Source: Condylostoma magnum (Eukaryota; Ciliophora; Heterotrichea; Heterotrichida; Condylostomatidae). Taken from it: a stretch of 64,000 bases of DNA. The stretch is from positions 1 through 64,000 of the forward strand of contig CAKKTI010000022.1 in assembly GCA_920105805.1 (NCBI GenBank), given 5' to 3'. This document shows, piece after piece, positions 1 through 13,362 of this stretch. The first letter of the stretch is position 1; the number at the start of each line of letters is the position of its first letter. Under the pieces are notes generated by a model. The model was not told where the DNA came from, ran no database searches, and worked only from the letters and a program-made list of their open reading frames with translations. Position numbers and translations under genes: made by a program.

Positions 1-2
1 TC

Positions 3-3000
3 TGTTGCACTGATGAAAACTGTTCAACTTGTCCAGATGATGTAGGAACATGTACTGCTTGTAAGGCTGGATTTGGAAAAGACTTAGATAATAATGATGC
101 ATGTACTCAATGCACTACAACTGGATGCTCAGCTTGTGCAGATAATCATGCTATATGTACAGCCTGTACAAATGGAAATGCAGTCTCAAATAATTAATGT
201 GTTACTGTAGTTTGTTAAGTATAGAATTGTGCTTCTTGTTTGACTGACAGTACCACTATTTGTGAATCATGTTCATCAGGATATTCGCCTTCAACTAATG
301 GACTTCAATGCTTATTTACTTCATAGAATCCAGTACTTGATTTTGTCTTTAACTCTATTTCTGCATCCTATAACTATGATAATTGGAGTATTTTACTAAG
401 AGATGGTACTTCAATTGGTAGCTTTGATCCCGTTCCGCAATATAGATAAGGATTTTACTTTAACTCAAATTAATCATCATATGGCTAGCTATAACAAGTT
501 ATTGATTTACCTTATATCTTTGGATTAGCTATCTGGTTTAAACCCGAGAGTGATGGAGTCATCTTTAGATATAGAAACGAGGTAAAAGATACTTTTATTC
601 TTACAATTGAAGACTAGTAATTGTATCTAAAGTTATCTGTTATTGATTTAGATACACAATTAACTAGTACAAAGACAGTTTCTACTATATAAATTACCTA
701 CAAATAATGGTATGGGATTATCATAAATATTGATTAATCTTTAGATTCGTTGAGCTACTCAATTGTTATTAATAATAAAGACTTTGTAGGCAGTTTCACC
801 AATTCAAGGCTACAAAGCAGCTATTAAAACAGTAAATTCTGGTTTGCTTATTCTGATACCTAGGAGAGTAAATACACAGGATTTATAGCTGGATTTCGAT
901 TATATCTAGATTAACCGATTCCTTCTATCAGCAATGAATGTCCTAAGAATGATTTTTGCTTAGTTAACTGTGATTTCGGTCAAGCTTATCAAAATAACAT
1001 ATGTGTTGATTGTTTAAATGCATGTAACAATGGATGCAGTAACAGCTTTAATTGTATTTAAAATGTAGATAGCTTTTGTGCCGTAAGTAATGATTTTGAA
1101 GATTGCTAATAATGTGCTGGGTTAACATAATCAGTAGGAGGAAAATGCAAATGTGTCGATAATGCTACAGAAATTGATGGTAAAACGTCATGTTAATGTA
1201 ATAGTGGATATGAAAATGATGATGGATAATGTGTAGAATGCTTATTTTACTATTAAACAAGTGATATAGTTGAATCTTATTTCAGCCGAGACTTTACTCA
1301 AATTATAATTAATTTCAATAACCATTTAGCTGATAGATCTAATGATAACTGCTCTGACTTGATTTTAGAGCCATCTTTAACCAAATTAGGTACAGGTCCG
1401 CAGTGCAATTTTGATAAAAAGAACAGACTTACTATCACTTTAGGATAATAACCTACAATTACAAATGAGTAAATTAATCTGAACCCTAAATATATAAATA
1501 AAGTGCCATAATAAGGTCAAACTTGTTCATTCAACTCTAATGTACTCAATCCAGTTATTACTTATAAATTTAATATTCCACAACCTCGAGCTAAGTTAAG
1601 TCTAGCGTAAAATTATTCAATAGTTTGTAGTAATGGGGACTTGGTAATTGATGGTAGCAAATCAAATGGCATTTTTGACACATGGGAATGGTAATTTGAA
1701 GGAAGTGCAATTAATACTTAATTATAAAGTATTTTCTCTGTACAAAGCGAAACTTATTACCTATCAAAAGAAGTTTTGCAATCGGGCACTCTAACTGTAA
1801 CGCTAAACTTAAGTAATAGATTTGGAGGATCAAATTAAGCTACAAATACGGTTAATATAACAAGTGATAAATAATTAAATATTTCCTTTTCTGTAGAAGG
1901 CGAAATAGAAATAACCTAAGACAAATCTAGAACTATAAAAGCAATAGCTTAAAATTGCGGAGGTTAACCAAGTGTCTAATGGGATTGGTAAGTGATATCA
2001 CCTGATAATATGAATATCGAATAAATTAGAAGAAATTCTGATCCGGATAATAAATTGATTATAAGAAAAAATACTTTATAAGCAGGATAAAGCTATGTTA
2101 TACGAGTAACAGGTACATAATAAGACTCTACTCAAAATATAATAGGTTCAAAGGAAATTACAATTAATGTGCTTTCATCTAAATTGTCCCTTAAACTCAA
2201 TACATTAGGAGGTACTTGGTGTTCTAATAAGCCTTTGCAAATATCAGCCTCAGAATCATCGGATCCAGATTCACAATAAACAGTTCTTACTTATGATTGG
2301 ACTTGTACTGCTGAAAATTCAGAATGTGGAAATTGGATTACTTAAACTGATACCTTGGATATACCTGCAAATTCAATGACGCCTGGAGTTGGATATACCT
2401 TTGGAATTACAATATCTGACCCATAAACTGAAAGATCCGAAACTGAGTTGGTTGAATTTGATGTTGTTGATAGTTGTGATACTACACTTTATTATAACTT
2501 TGATGTTTTTAAATTTAATAGAGATTCGCTTAATGTGATCTTTGTGAGAGCTTTAGCTAATGCGAATGCCTAATTAAAATGGGTTGTAGATTATGGTCCT
2601 AATTATAATATTCGCCCTGATGATAAAAGCTATTTGATTTTAAGGCCCAATACTCTATTGTAAGGTTAAGTATATGGATTCTAATTCTAAGTTTCTTCTT
2701 CAAATCAATCTAGAGCGGAACTTAATATACCAGTTAAAGCTAATATTGGACCTATTGGACTTTAAATGACATTATCTCAAGATAAGATTGCCTTCTTGGA
2801 TTATATTAGAGTAACTTTCAGTGGAGCTACTGATGGAGATGGAGAGGATTATCCATTGATTTATTATTTGGGAGTTGAAATGTTTGGAGTTAATATTTGG
2901 TTGATTGCTAGTGAGGAAACTGATTTTTGGATGCAACCTAGTCCTCTTGTTTAAAAAATAATTGGATGTGTTTGTGATTAATTGCTGACTTGCTAATGCG

Positions 3001-4673
3001 CTAGTAAAGTTATTCAAGTAAGTGCATTATCTATTAGATCATTATAAGAAACTAATATTAGAGAGTTATTTGATGAAGGTATTTTTGATATTGATTTTAT
3101 TCCAGATAGGGTAATTTCATTCTGTGGTGGATTTGATAATATTGATTCAGCAACTGTTAAATATATGCTAGGAAGATTAGATTCATATATATCTTCTTAA
3201 ACTGATTAAATGACTAAAGAATTGCTTTTGGCCTAAATTCAAGGATACGCATCATGCTTGAAATTATTAACGGAAGATTAGGAAATAGTATCTGCTTTAG
3301 AGAAAACTCGAGATCTGGCTTTGAATTCTGACTTGGAGCTATTTAATTCTGACTATCAGAGTCTATTGAAAATCTATTTGCCAGTTCTTTATCTAATTGA
3401 TGATTAATCTTTACAAAAGGAAGCAAATGACTTAATAACAGAATTAGGTTTGATTTATTCTAAAGATAATTTACCAGAAGTTGCAGATGAGGTGATTGAT
3501 TTTTCGGAGAATAAGGGATTATCTATTAAACTTTATCACTAAGATTATGATAATAAATAAATCCTTTTGGAAGGAGCTTAAGTTAGATTACCAAATGAAG
3601 ATTCTACTTTAAATTAAGTTCTATAGTTCCAATTTTCATATTTATGGAAAGATGATGAGTTATTTATTACAGGAAGAACTTAAAAAGTGGATGAATATGT
3701 TGATTTTGAGTATGTTAGTTTATAAGAGCCAGAAGTGATTGTAACAGATGATTTTTATACGATAGTATTTGACAGAAATATGTAAAACAATAAGGTATAA
3801 AGAGAGGTTAATTATGCTTGCACTTCGTAAAATGTGAATACTAGATGTGAGATAGTAAATAATGACAATTTGACAATAACAGTGAAAACTAACTCATTAG
3901 AATTTTTGGTTATAAGCCCAAGTTCTACCCAAGGTGATGTAATATAAGAAAGCTATTTTGATATAATTCGTGATACTGATGAAGATTGTGAGACTTGCTA
4001 TGGGCCTATTTATACTTTGGTTGGGTATTTAGCATTTTACTCTTTGATTGCAATAATAGCTTTTGGAGTATTCTTTATTGTTAGAAGGGATAAGGAGGCT
4101 TAATATGCTCCAGCTAATAAGGATGAAGTTGATGGAAATGGTGATAAAATTAATGTTGAAATAAAAGAAAGCTTGTTTAGCGTTTTTGTGGATAGTCACT
4201 TCTTCTTTAGTATATTCAATGGTAGATCGATAATTAAGTCATCATTAAGATTGACATGCCTTCTTTTCTTATCATTTATTTAATTTGCGATTTTAGGTGC
4301 TTTTATTGATGCATAAAATGATACGGATGAAGCTTCAGATGTGTATACTGATGGTGAGATTTTAGATAAGTACTATGTGAATGATGCTTTACTCCCATTA
4401 GCAGCAGCGATAATTTTACAACCTATATTTGGATTTGTGCACTGGAGTATGTATACAGGTAAGAGAGACTTTTTAAGCATAGTTGTGATGACAATTCTTG
4501 GAGTGATTGGTATAATAGTGACTCCTTTCATGGTAGAAAAATTCTGCTGTGAGTATAGTGCTATGTGGACAGTGGGGGGAATATTATTAGTAGTTTACGA
4601 ATTACTAGGCTTAGAAACACTTATTGCTCTATTCATTACTTTCTCAGAGTATAAATACAAGGATAGAGATTAG
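3..4673 (+). CDS. Cys-rich, REJ/polycystin-1-like giant membrane protein (3' part)
   Basis: The 5' end lies outside the window. The visible ~1557 residues begin with Cys-rich modules of the surface-antigen/furin type (repeated CxxC, for example CTACKAGF, CSACADN, CASCLTD). A lectin/LamG-like stretch follows (about 110-300), then a second Cys-rich block (about 320-415), then a long Ser/Asn-rich extracellular region of the REJ/PKD type. A membrane helix lies near residue 1340 (codons near 4020-4080), followed by DSHFFFSIF and RSIIKSSLRLTCLLF, which resembles the polycystin-1 segment after the GPS cleavage region. About four or five more helices follow. It is probably a cell-surface receptor or channel-like protein. 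All Trp codons I see are TGG. The stop is ambiguous: TAG at 4671-4673 closes the membrane region, but the frame could read on to TGA at 4806-4808. Family assignment is inferred from architecture. Confidence 0.7.
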
Positions 4674-7587
4674 TTAGGTAAGATTTAGAATGAATTATGT
4701 GTTTACTGTTTTAATTCTTTGAATGTATATTCAATTGATTATACTGAGTTCATTTATGATATTTTAAGAAATTTCATAAGTTATTATTAGATATATATCT
4801 GGGTTTGATAATCTTCTAACTGCATGTCTTTATTACTACTGTATATTTTCTAGGAACTTAATACAGTAATATCTTCCCAAGTAAAATATTGTTTAAATCC
4901 TATCTATTTGAAAGGAATATAGATTAGTCCTATCCCAAACATAAGATGTTTATCAGCCCATTAACTCACTGGAAGCAATTCCTTAAACTTATTTTAACAC
5001 CATTATTACACTCAAGTAATATATTAAATGTATATAATCTTATAAGAGAATACTTACCAAATTCAAATCTAGATATTTTATTCCCAATTAGGTTAAAACC
5101 AGTATTAAGGATTAATTTATTAAAAGTTAATCTGTTAAAAACTAGTCCATTAAGTTAACGAGAAAAACCTATTAAATGTCTATTTTAAATAAGAATTGAT
5201 GAGATAAATTTCAGGTACTTCAAGTATTTTCTTTCATCAATTCTCATATTAAACTAATCCTTAAACAACCTATTCTATTATAACAATTATTATCTATAGC
5301 TATTAAAACTCATTTTTCATACTTAACTAATTCGCATTATATAAAGCAAACAATTTCATAAGCTCGTTATTTCAATCCACTTTCCATAAAAATAATCCAT
5401 CAGATGTTACTTCTATACTAGGATAAGTAAATTTTAATCATTCCTGTTAATATTAACTAGGAGTTCCATAAAATTCATCTTATGAGTCATTCCGATTATT
5501 TATATCCTCACCAAATAGTACAAATAGGCATTAGAAATAGATATCTCTTTCATTTCAAAATATTATAGTTCTAATAGGAGCATAAAGAAGCTTGAAAGAA
5601 TCCCATATCTAGATAAAACAAATAAATCCATTTTTACATTAGAATTTCCCTCAAAAGAGGAAATATAGTAATATAAGTTATTAGATCAAGTCTAAATAAG
5701 GAGAAAGCTCCTTTTGAATACATTATATCAGCATTGATAAAGAATGAATATGTTTAGTACTTCTTAAAAGCTAAGAAAAATATTATAGGATTAAAAGACA
5801 TATTGAAAATATAAAACCACCTATCACCTTTCCCTTAAAATTAGATCAATTTAAAGCTATTATTATATTAACTATCAAGAAAGTTAAATACTATAAATAA
5901 TGGCAGAATAATTTGAGTATTTATACACTTACTGTTCCCTTTGCCATTTAAACACATCTGCAAGTAAAATTGAAGAGAGTTGAATGAGATATTACAAAAG
6001 TAAACTTAATTTAATGGAAAAGCATGAGACAAAAATCGGATCTGGACCTTTACGCCCTCTCTTACAAATAAGAGATTTACTCAAAATAGAAGACAATAAA
6101 AATGTGTTAGAAATATCAAATTTATTAGATGAAGATACCGCTTTTTATTTTTAGTACATAGATATGGACTCAATTCCATCTAAAATAGATAGATAAGCTA
6201 TATGAAAAAGGCAATTGCGCAGTACCAAAAGACAAACAAGCTAAATAAGAAAATCAATCAGAAGACTGAATGCTAAAGTATTTGAGCTTAATCATCAAGT
6301 GATTAATACAATTCAAATCTCCTTCAAGTTATTAACTTGCATTATAAACAATTCATTCAATAACACTTACAAGTTAATTGAGATAAGAATCCTGAAATAA
6401 AGGAAGCATGGCTAACTTTGAATTTACTGATTATGCTATTGTTAGGATATTAATCCCAAAAACTTGCTTAAATAGATAAACTTTAGTCTGTAAAACAAGC
6501 AATTTATCCTACTCCTACAAAAGGAGGAGTATGAAATCGTAAATCAATTAATTTAACTCCTTATTTAAACCCTAGATAAAGCGAAGAAAGCCAAATTTAA
6601 GTTCTTTTAACCCCAAGCGATGTATTAAAAGAGATTACTATTTTGTATCTAATAATCAGAGCTATTTCAATTATAATAAAAGGGTGTCTGGGATTAATTT
6701 AATGGGTTTTACAAAATTACCAAAAGCAGAAAAGTTTAAAGCCATAAATAGAGTTAACACCCGGACCACTCGTATTAGTTTCATTATACTTATTAATAAA
6801 GAATTAATTTTAAGGATATAAAAGAAAGGGTATGCATATAAATATAATTTAGTACTCATTATCTTCAATTTTTTGCATATCAAGTAAAGATACACTTTAA
6901 TATTATAGTAAGAATTTCGATGCTCTTTTATTATTCATAATTAATTTAATCTACAACTATTGCATAAATTTCAATATTTTTAATAATTACATAAAATTTC
7001 TATAGCCTAATCTTCGGTTGCAATTTGTACACTAATGTTCTTTATCTCAAAAAATCGGGCAAACTAGAGGCACTCAACAACATCCTCCTAAAATACAAAA
7101 ACAGCATCCAGAGAGAAATACACCTACTCCATATCTCGATTTTACTTTTGTTTCTTGAGTACTCTAACAATCTTTACATGTAGCTAACTATGGGTCATTT
7201 CCTCAGTTGGAAGGATAAACTTCATCTACTAAGTTTTCATTAGCATAAAATGAGTAGCTAACATGATTTTAAAAGGGTGAAGAAGGAACTGAAGAGTTTC
7301 TTATAAGGTTTATATGGTTTTGCTCTTAGTCAGTATCACTTTAACTACTAATAAAATCAGAGTTGTTCATTTCACTTGGCTAAATATTGCTCATTTTTAT
7401 TATTTCTGGTTTAAGCTTGTCTTCAGGATACAGCTTTTAAGATAGGCTAATTTTATATTGTATTACGCTCAACTTTATTTATTATAAATTTTATCGAATG
7501 TATTTGCTTCATATTTCACTACATAAAGTCTTTAAAGGAATGAACTAATAGGTTGATGTTTAAAGCTTCCATAATAAAATCTAGAAA
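4674..7587. other. AT-rich stretch, coding status unresolved
   Basis: No recognisable domain. One + strand frame, the same phase as the upstream gene, has fairly protein-like composition from about 5150 to 6900 (for example KSKQGESSFWIHYISIDKEW near 5700 and LPKAEKFKAINRVN near 6720). The other two + frames also contain protein-like patches (5620-5850 and 5900-6400). Since all codons can be sense, none can be preferred by eye. It may hold one diverged gene or non-coding DNA. Confidence 0.3.
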
Positions 7588-8505
7588 ATGGAAGAAAATC
7601 AATCAACAGACCCTTAACCTACTGAAGACTAAACAGAAATAGATTCCCCTCCATAATAAGAAGGCCAATCCATTTCTGGAATGGTAAACTAAGAATTTGT
7701 AAGCAGTCTTTAAGAAATGGGTTTTAGCAAGGACGTGAGTGAAAAGGCTTTACTTTTTACAGGAAACTAATCAATAGAAGAAGCGTTTGCCTGAATTGAA
7801 GAGCACTAAGAAGATACAGACTTTAATGAGCCATTAGTTATGATAGGAAGCTAAGAAAAACAAAAGCTATCAAAAGAAGAAGCTCAAGCTAAAGCAAGAG
7901 AACTTTAAGAGTAATTAAGATAAAGAAGAGCATTGAAAGATAAAGAATTAGAATTATAATAAGAAAGAGACAGATTAAGATCTGGACGCGAGTTGCAATA
8001 AGCTAGAAAGTAATATGAGGAACTAGAAGCTAAAAGAATTGCTGAAGAACGTAAAAAAGAGAAATAAGAGTATTAGTCAGAATTGAAAAAGATGCAAGAT
8101 TTGTTAAGAAGAGAAAAGGCTGAAAGGTTTGGCTAAAAGATTGATGATTCTCAATAATAAGCTCAAAAATCACCTTAAGAAAAATTAGCGCACTATATAA
8201 AAACTATAAAGACATTGTATCCTACTTATAGAAGTCCTGGAGTAGCTGCCAATGCTTTCAAGTTAATGCAAGCTTATTTGCGCAATATAGTGTAAAATCC
8301 TCTAGAAGATAAGTTTCAAAAAATTCGCATGTCAAATCAAGCCTTTTAGACTCGTTTAGCTTAAGTGACTGGAGGGCTTCATTTCCTTAAAACCTGTAAT
8401 TTTGAAGAGGACGGAGAATTTCTAGTATGTACTCATGTAGACGTTGGCTTATTTGAGTCTGCATTAAAAATGCTAGAAGATGGTATAAGAGAAGTAGGAG
8501 GTTAA
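7588..8505 (+). CDS. UBA and PUB domain protein
   Basis: 305 residues. A UBA domain at about 25-70 (QEMGFSKDVSEKALLFTGNQ followed by SIEEAFAW) is encoded with TGA for the conserved Trp. A charged coiled-coil (about 90-190) comes next, and then a PUB domain at about 205-295, including YPTYRSPGVAANAFKLMQAY. UBA binds ubiquitin; PUB domains bind the p97/VCP C-terminus, so a role as a p97 cofactor in ubiquitin-dependent protein handling is likely (known for the family). Unlike UBXN6 there is no UBX domain. It stops on TAA TAA at 8503-8508, since no TGA follows before the convergent neighbour. The next gene's stop is only 5 bases away. Confidence 0.85.
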
Positions 8506-8510
8506 TAATT

Positions 8511-9218
8511 TTAAGTTCTTTTTCCTTTCTTTTTTCCCTTCTTAGCTGGTCTCTTTGTATACTTTTTCTCTAGTTAATTTAGAAAATTACTTGATTGCTT
8601 ACCTCTATTACGAATTGCATTTACTAAATCATCCATTCCTGAATCAATTGCTTTAAACTATTAAGGCTGGCCTAAATTTTCACCTGCTTCATCGAGAATA
8701 TCTTTTACTTTGCCTTTAGTTCTATCATATTTTGATTTTCTTGGTAATTAATTCTCAGCTATCAATTTATCATACACCTGAAAGAATCTAGGAAGGTCCT
8801 AGTTTTCGCTTAATGGAATATAATGGAGAATGAAAGTCATATCCCCTCCCATTTAATTATAGAAATTTATTAGATCTTATAGCTCAGATTCTGAGGCTTT
8901 ATATGTGGCAGCAAAGTTGTCAATATCTTCAAAGGTAACATTTCCAAATTTTTATCTATAGAATTCATATGCTTCCATGAAGCTTTCAATATCTTCTAAT
9001 TCACCAGTTGTATCGTAAATTCTTCTTCTATCAGGATTTTTAAGAATTTGATATGCCTTTTAAATTGCTAAAAAGTGTTAAGTTGCTTGTTCGTGATCTT
9101 ACTAATTTTTATCTGGATGATATTTTAGAGCTAATTATCTATAAGCTCTCGTTATTTCTTATTAATTTGCAGATCTTGATAAGTTTAATAAATCATAGAG
9201 GTTTCCCGCGTTTTCCAT
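8511..9218 (-). CDS. DNAJC9: DNAJC9-like J-domain protein
   Basis: 235 residues. The N-terminal J domain (about 6-72) has the HPD motif in LALKYHPDKNQQ and a usual helix III/IV (RRRIYDTTGELED). It is followed by the conserved DNAJC9 extension and ends in a basic tail, KRPAKKGKKKGKRT. DNAJC9 is an Hsp70 co-chaperone that also handles histones H3-H4 in animals; the nuclear role here is inferred. Several Gln codons inside the J domain are TAA or TAG. The stop must be TAA at 8511-8513, because reading on would run antisense through the UBA-PUB gene. Confidence 0.88.
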
Positions 9219-9424
9219 TATTAATACTATAAAATGTATTGAGAAATATGTTATGATAATAAGCCTTTAAGATAAGGAAATAGTTGATTTAATGTATAAT
9301 TGTTTTGAAGTATGGCACAGCATTTATCAAATTTATATTTCAATAGCAAAAATAGATTAAACTTATAATTAATTGTGCTAAAAATAAACTAATGCTTTAG
9401 ATAAGATAAAAAACTAATTACTAG

Positions 9425-10702
9425 CTAAATTCTGCATACATAGGAGCTAGACTGAGTTACATATCTAACCCATCGATAAAAGTTTGAGTTATTGTCTGCA
9501 ATTCTTAAATATTTTACTTGCAAGTTAGAGAGGTTATACATAGGAATCTCGAAATCTAGCGTGACAGGGCCAATTTCTCTAGCAGAAACAGGTTAACTCA
9601 AACTTAAAGACACATTAATTCCATATTCCATACCCCCATTGAATTTTGTAATACTTCAAATCACTGATTTATCCTTTCGTCTATATTCAGTATTTTATCC
9701 TGATAGCTTTTTAGGCAGCTCTATAGCACAACTTGTAGTATTTTTAGGTAAATTGCACTTAATAGCAACATTAGCTCCATAATTCTTCTCTGGAATGGTT
9801 GCCTTGACTTTAATCTAAAACTGAATTTTATAAGGAGTATGTTCATCGATATATGCAAATACTCTAAAAGGAGCATCGTAATCTCCATTGATTCTGTAAT
9901 TCATAACAACAAATTCACCATCTGGGGGATTTATAGTTAAAACTTTGAAATCATCAAACTCTCTAGTATCTACACATTCATGAAAGTTGCAATCATCAAG
10001 AATAACAGATCCATATTAGCCACTACTTCTTCCTATTACTAGATCTTCATTTAAGCATAATCTAAGTTATGGATTTCCATGCAAATAGCTTTTCATTTGA
10101 ATACATCCTTCTATTGACGAATTTAAGGAGTAACCATTAGAATTAAACAAATAAGAAATTTTCTCGAAAATATCTACAAAAATTTCGTTTTTGCTTTTAG
10201 ATGAAATGGTTCTACGTATAGCAGTAGGAGGAAGGGTATTAGGGGAGATAATATTAGGCCTAAAAAAGGATGATGGTGAATTTTCTACTGAGATAGCATC
10301 ATTTACTATAAAGTTCCTCACTTACTCTGTAGAGTTACTCTGAATATGCCCAAAATCAATCATTTCGTCTATTATTTCATATACTAAAATAAAATTTTTG
10401 CGAATGCTTTCCTCAGTAAAGACTCCACAGTAATCCTTGATAACTTTATGCAATCTCAGTAAAATATCAAGCATAAGACTTGCAGAAACATTGAAACGAG
10501 TAGTTCCAAGTATATAAAGGTTACTTCGTTTAAGGTATAAGTAATTTATCCCATCTATATTGAACACTGGTGCTTATTCGCTTTTATTAGTTTTCACATG
10601 TCTGAAGAAGATTTCATTGGTTCCTCGTATCAAATCACCTCTAAAATCTCGATTTATGATAACATCTCCACGAGGCGAAAGGATAAAAAATTAGGAAATC
10701 AT
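9425..10702 (-). CDS. AP4M1: AP-4 adaptor complex subunit mu
   Basis: 425 residues, the normal size for a mu chain. The N-terminal longin-like part begins MISQFFILSPRGD and continues with the AP-4 type VFNIDGINYLYLKR, DEMIDFGHIQSNSTE and a linker. The mu homology domain (about 175-425) ends NFYRWVRYVTQSSSYVCRI, as AP-4 mu does. AP-4 sorts cargo at the trans-Golgi network. Sequence around DFG and the C-terminus favours AP-4 over AP-1 or AP-2. It stops on TAG 9425-9427. The start codon lies 10 bases downstream of the TRAPPC4 stop on the same strand. Confidence 0.9.
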
Positions 10703-10712
10703 ATTTAGAATT

Positions 10713-11153
10713 TTAGTTAAAAAGTTTAGATGCTCCAAAACGTGTTCCTGAGGATGAATTAAGTAGTTTTTCTATTTCTCTATCAAATTGCTCTATTTTA
10801 ACTTGTTAGTCTAGTTCATAGAACGGATTTTTGAGTGCAAAATTACAGTAAAGCTGATAAGCCTATATGCAGATTTATTCCATGTTCTATGTATTCGTCT
10901 CTGAAATTAAGCAAAATTTAACTCCTGTTCTTGATTAATAAATGAATAGCTTAAAAGTTGGGGTGTCTAATGTATGCATTCCTTATTTTTGTACACCGGG
11001 AGGTGCTAGTTGAGCTGAAATTGCGTGAATTGAATGAAGAGTTGATGAAAATCTAATCATGTCGTTGGGAGATAAAGTATTTGCACCTTCGAAGTTCTTT
11101 TCGTATATTAATAGTCCGTACTTGTTTACTATGAAAAAGTAATAGTGCCTCAT
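10713..11153 (-). CDS. TRAPPC4: TRAPP complex subunit 4 (Trs23), without PDZ-like insert
   Basis: 146 residues. It has the longin-like fold of TRAPPC4: MRHYYFFIVNKYGLLIYEKN at the N-terminus, then SSTLHSIHAISAQLAPPGVQ, LDTPTFKLFIYQSRTGVKFC, and the diagnostic YQLYCNFALKNPFYELDQQV. TRAPP is the Rab1/Ypt1 exchange factor that tethers ER-to-Golgi vesicles. The PDZ-like insertion of animal TRAPPC4 is absent, as in Trs23-type short forms. The frame is open further upstream with a hydrophobic run, but the family N-terminus matches this ATG. Stop TAA. Confidence 0.87.
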
Positions 11154-12876
11154 ATTAAATAATATGGCATTTTTGAGAGAATAATACAAGAAGATAATGG
11201 TAAGTAGTATTGGAAAAGGAAACATATAAATTGGTTGAGAGATTATGCAAATAGTACTAATCATGAAATCTTTCTTTGAAGAGATCTAGGCTATTTTTAA
11301 AGTATTTAATTTAATATTATTGAAATCTAACCTGTGCATTATGAGTTTTATAAAAGTTAGTAAATGATTTAGTATACTTTAAAAGATATCGCTTTTTACA
11401 ATATGTTAACTTAAGGAATAATGAAATAAGTGAGATAGAGGTAACTGAAATATATAGCCAATTAATTAAAGTGTTTTTATAAGTGCTGTGAAATTATTGG
11501 TTTGAATGAATTGAAGCAATAGAATAATTATAGATTACATAAGTTGTTTTGAATTATAACAGTGATTCTAATAATGGTTAATAAAGATAAGATTTAATTG
11601 ATAATCCAATAGCTGGTCTAAATTTGATGCGGTTTGCTCTTTTCTCTAAATTAGCAAAGCTGTTTTATTTTTGCATATATTTTTCTTTTAGATACATTCT
11701 TTACTTTGCAAGTTTGAAATTTCTTTATCTTTCTGTCTTAGCAACTGGTGTATAAGCTAATGTTTAAAAATCTTATGGTTTATTTTTTATTTGATTACTT
11801 GAATAATTGGAGCTTATTCTTCTTAGTCTACCGAGTTTCTTTTATGCAATAAAACAATATTATCTTAATTAGTTTCTATCACTATTGGGTGTTTTAGATA
11901 TTTGATTAGAGGGTAAGTTTTTGATATATGTGGGAGATATAGAATTATTATTTTGTGCACAATCTGATAGAGGAGAGATGGTATTTTGTTTATATTCTAT
12001 GATGACTTTTGGACATGAAGGATTTATTATATTTTACTTAATTCTTTGTTTAGATTAATTTTCTTTGTATAGTTTCTTTATTTTATCTTGGTAAGGAATG
12101 AGTTATAATCTATTTTTTATGCGTGAGAAGACAGTTCTCTTTTCCTGTGTTAATTTATTCATCCTATTTTATAAGTTAATATGTTGTATTATTATAAATA
12201 AAGAGCATATGATATTTTGGTGGTTAATGTATAAACTTTAATTAGTTTAAGATTATAGAATGATTTAGCTTTGATGAATATCTATTTCCAATTATTGTTT
12301 TAAAGAGTTTAGCAACAAATAATTTAGAGATTGCATTAATTTTCAAAGTGGTTTATGTTAATTGCATGGTAACATTTTAATTTGACAGTAGAAAGTTAAT
12401 TATTAGGAGCTTGATTTAGCAAATACTCTTAATTGATAATATCAAAGAATTGGCTTAGTAGCAAGTGTTGATACTAAGAAATTAGAATATATATGATTTA
12501 CATATATAAGTATTGATGATTAAAAGGAATTATGAATAGGAAGAATTTATTAAATAATCTTTGTTGAATTAATGCTATCTAAGGCAATTTGAACTAACAT
12601 GGCTTATATTAAAAATATTGTGTGAACGAGTAAATGTTATAAAACTCTAAATATAGCACTTACATAGTTTCGAGGTTAGATTTAACAATATTTTATAAAT
12701 TAATTATCAATCAGCATATATCAATTATATAACCTATCGTAATTATCACTGCTTTATTCTATTAAATTAGGAATTTAATGTATATCCAGCTGTACAATCA
12801 TATTAGATATATCTGTATTCTTTTTAGCTAGAAAATTAATCTCAATCATATAATCAAAATAATTTTCATATTTTCA
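11154..12876. other. AT-rich stretch with a possible + strand membrane protein
   Basis: A + strand reading from about 11290 to 12490 has a plausible composition: QYVNLRNNEISEIEVTEIY near 11400, then several hydrophobic helices between 11650 and 12250, and KKLEYIW before TGA near 12495. I do not recognise the family. A start codon in phase is not obvious (ATG at 11261 is in another frame). Treat this as a candidate gene only. Confidence 0.3.
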
Positions 12877-13362
12877 TCAATTCTTAAAATACTGTATTTT
12901 ACTTAAAAGGGCACACGGTCGTAGATAGAGGCGCAATAGTGCACCTATATTAGGACAGCTAATGCTTCCTCAAAACGTATTTTAGCATTATATCAATTAT
13001 TTCCTCCTTTCATTTACACCTTTACCATCTCCTTTCTTATTCAATCCTTCTCTATAACTAAGTGTATTGCAAATTCATACGGTTAAGTCTTTCTTTATTC
13101 TGCCTCTTTTTTTAATTACAGACTTTATCTTGACATATCGACTCTCCTTTATTCCTGTTATATCTAATTTACAAGTTACTCCGCTAATTACCCAACACAC
13201 TATCGCTCCTAATTGCCTGTATTCATATTGTGCTATTCTCTGACTATACTTATGTCTCCCATAAAATTATAGATATTAAACATTTATCAGATTTGCAAAT
13301 AAATTAAAGAAAGTAAGCTCAATTAAACTACATTATATAATAAAGTATATTAGGAAATTCAT
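12877..13362 (-). CDS. Hypothetical protein, 161 residues
   Basis: The frame starts at an ATG followed by a hydrophobic N-terminus (MNFLIYFIIQCSLIELTFF). It contains a well-mixed sequence with very few TAA/TAG codons, for example YSQRIAQYEYRQLGAIVCWV and KKRGRIKKDLTVWICNTLSY. It closes on TGA at 12877-12879. The low TAA/TAG count and basic central region argue that it is coding. No family is recognised. A competing frame on the same strand (about 12906-13263) also looks partly coding, so confidence is low. Confidence 0.35.

Noticed and set aside
11640-12260. Phosphatidylinositol synthase-like membrane protein
   Set aside because: Helix spacing is vaguely similar but the DxxDGxxAR motif is absent.
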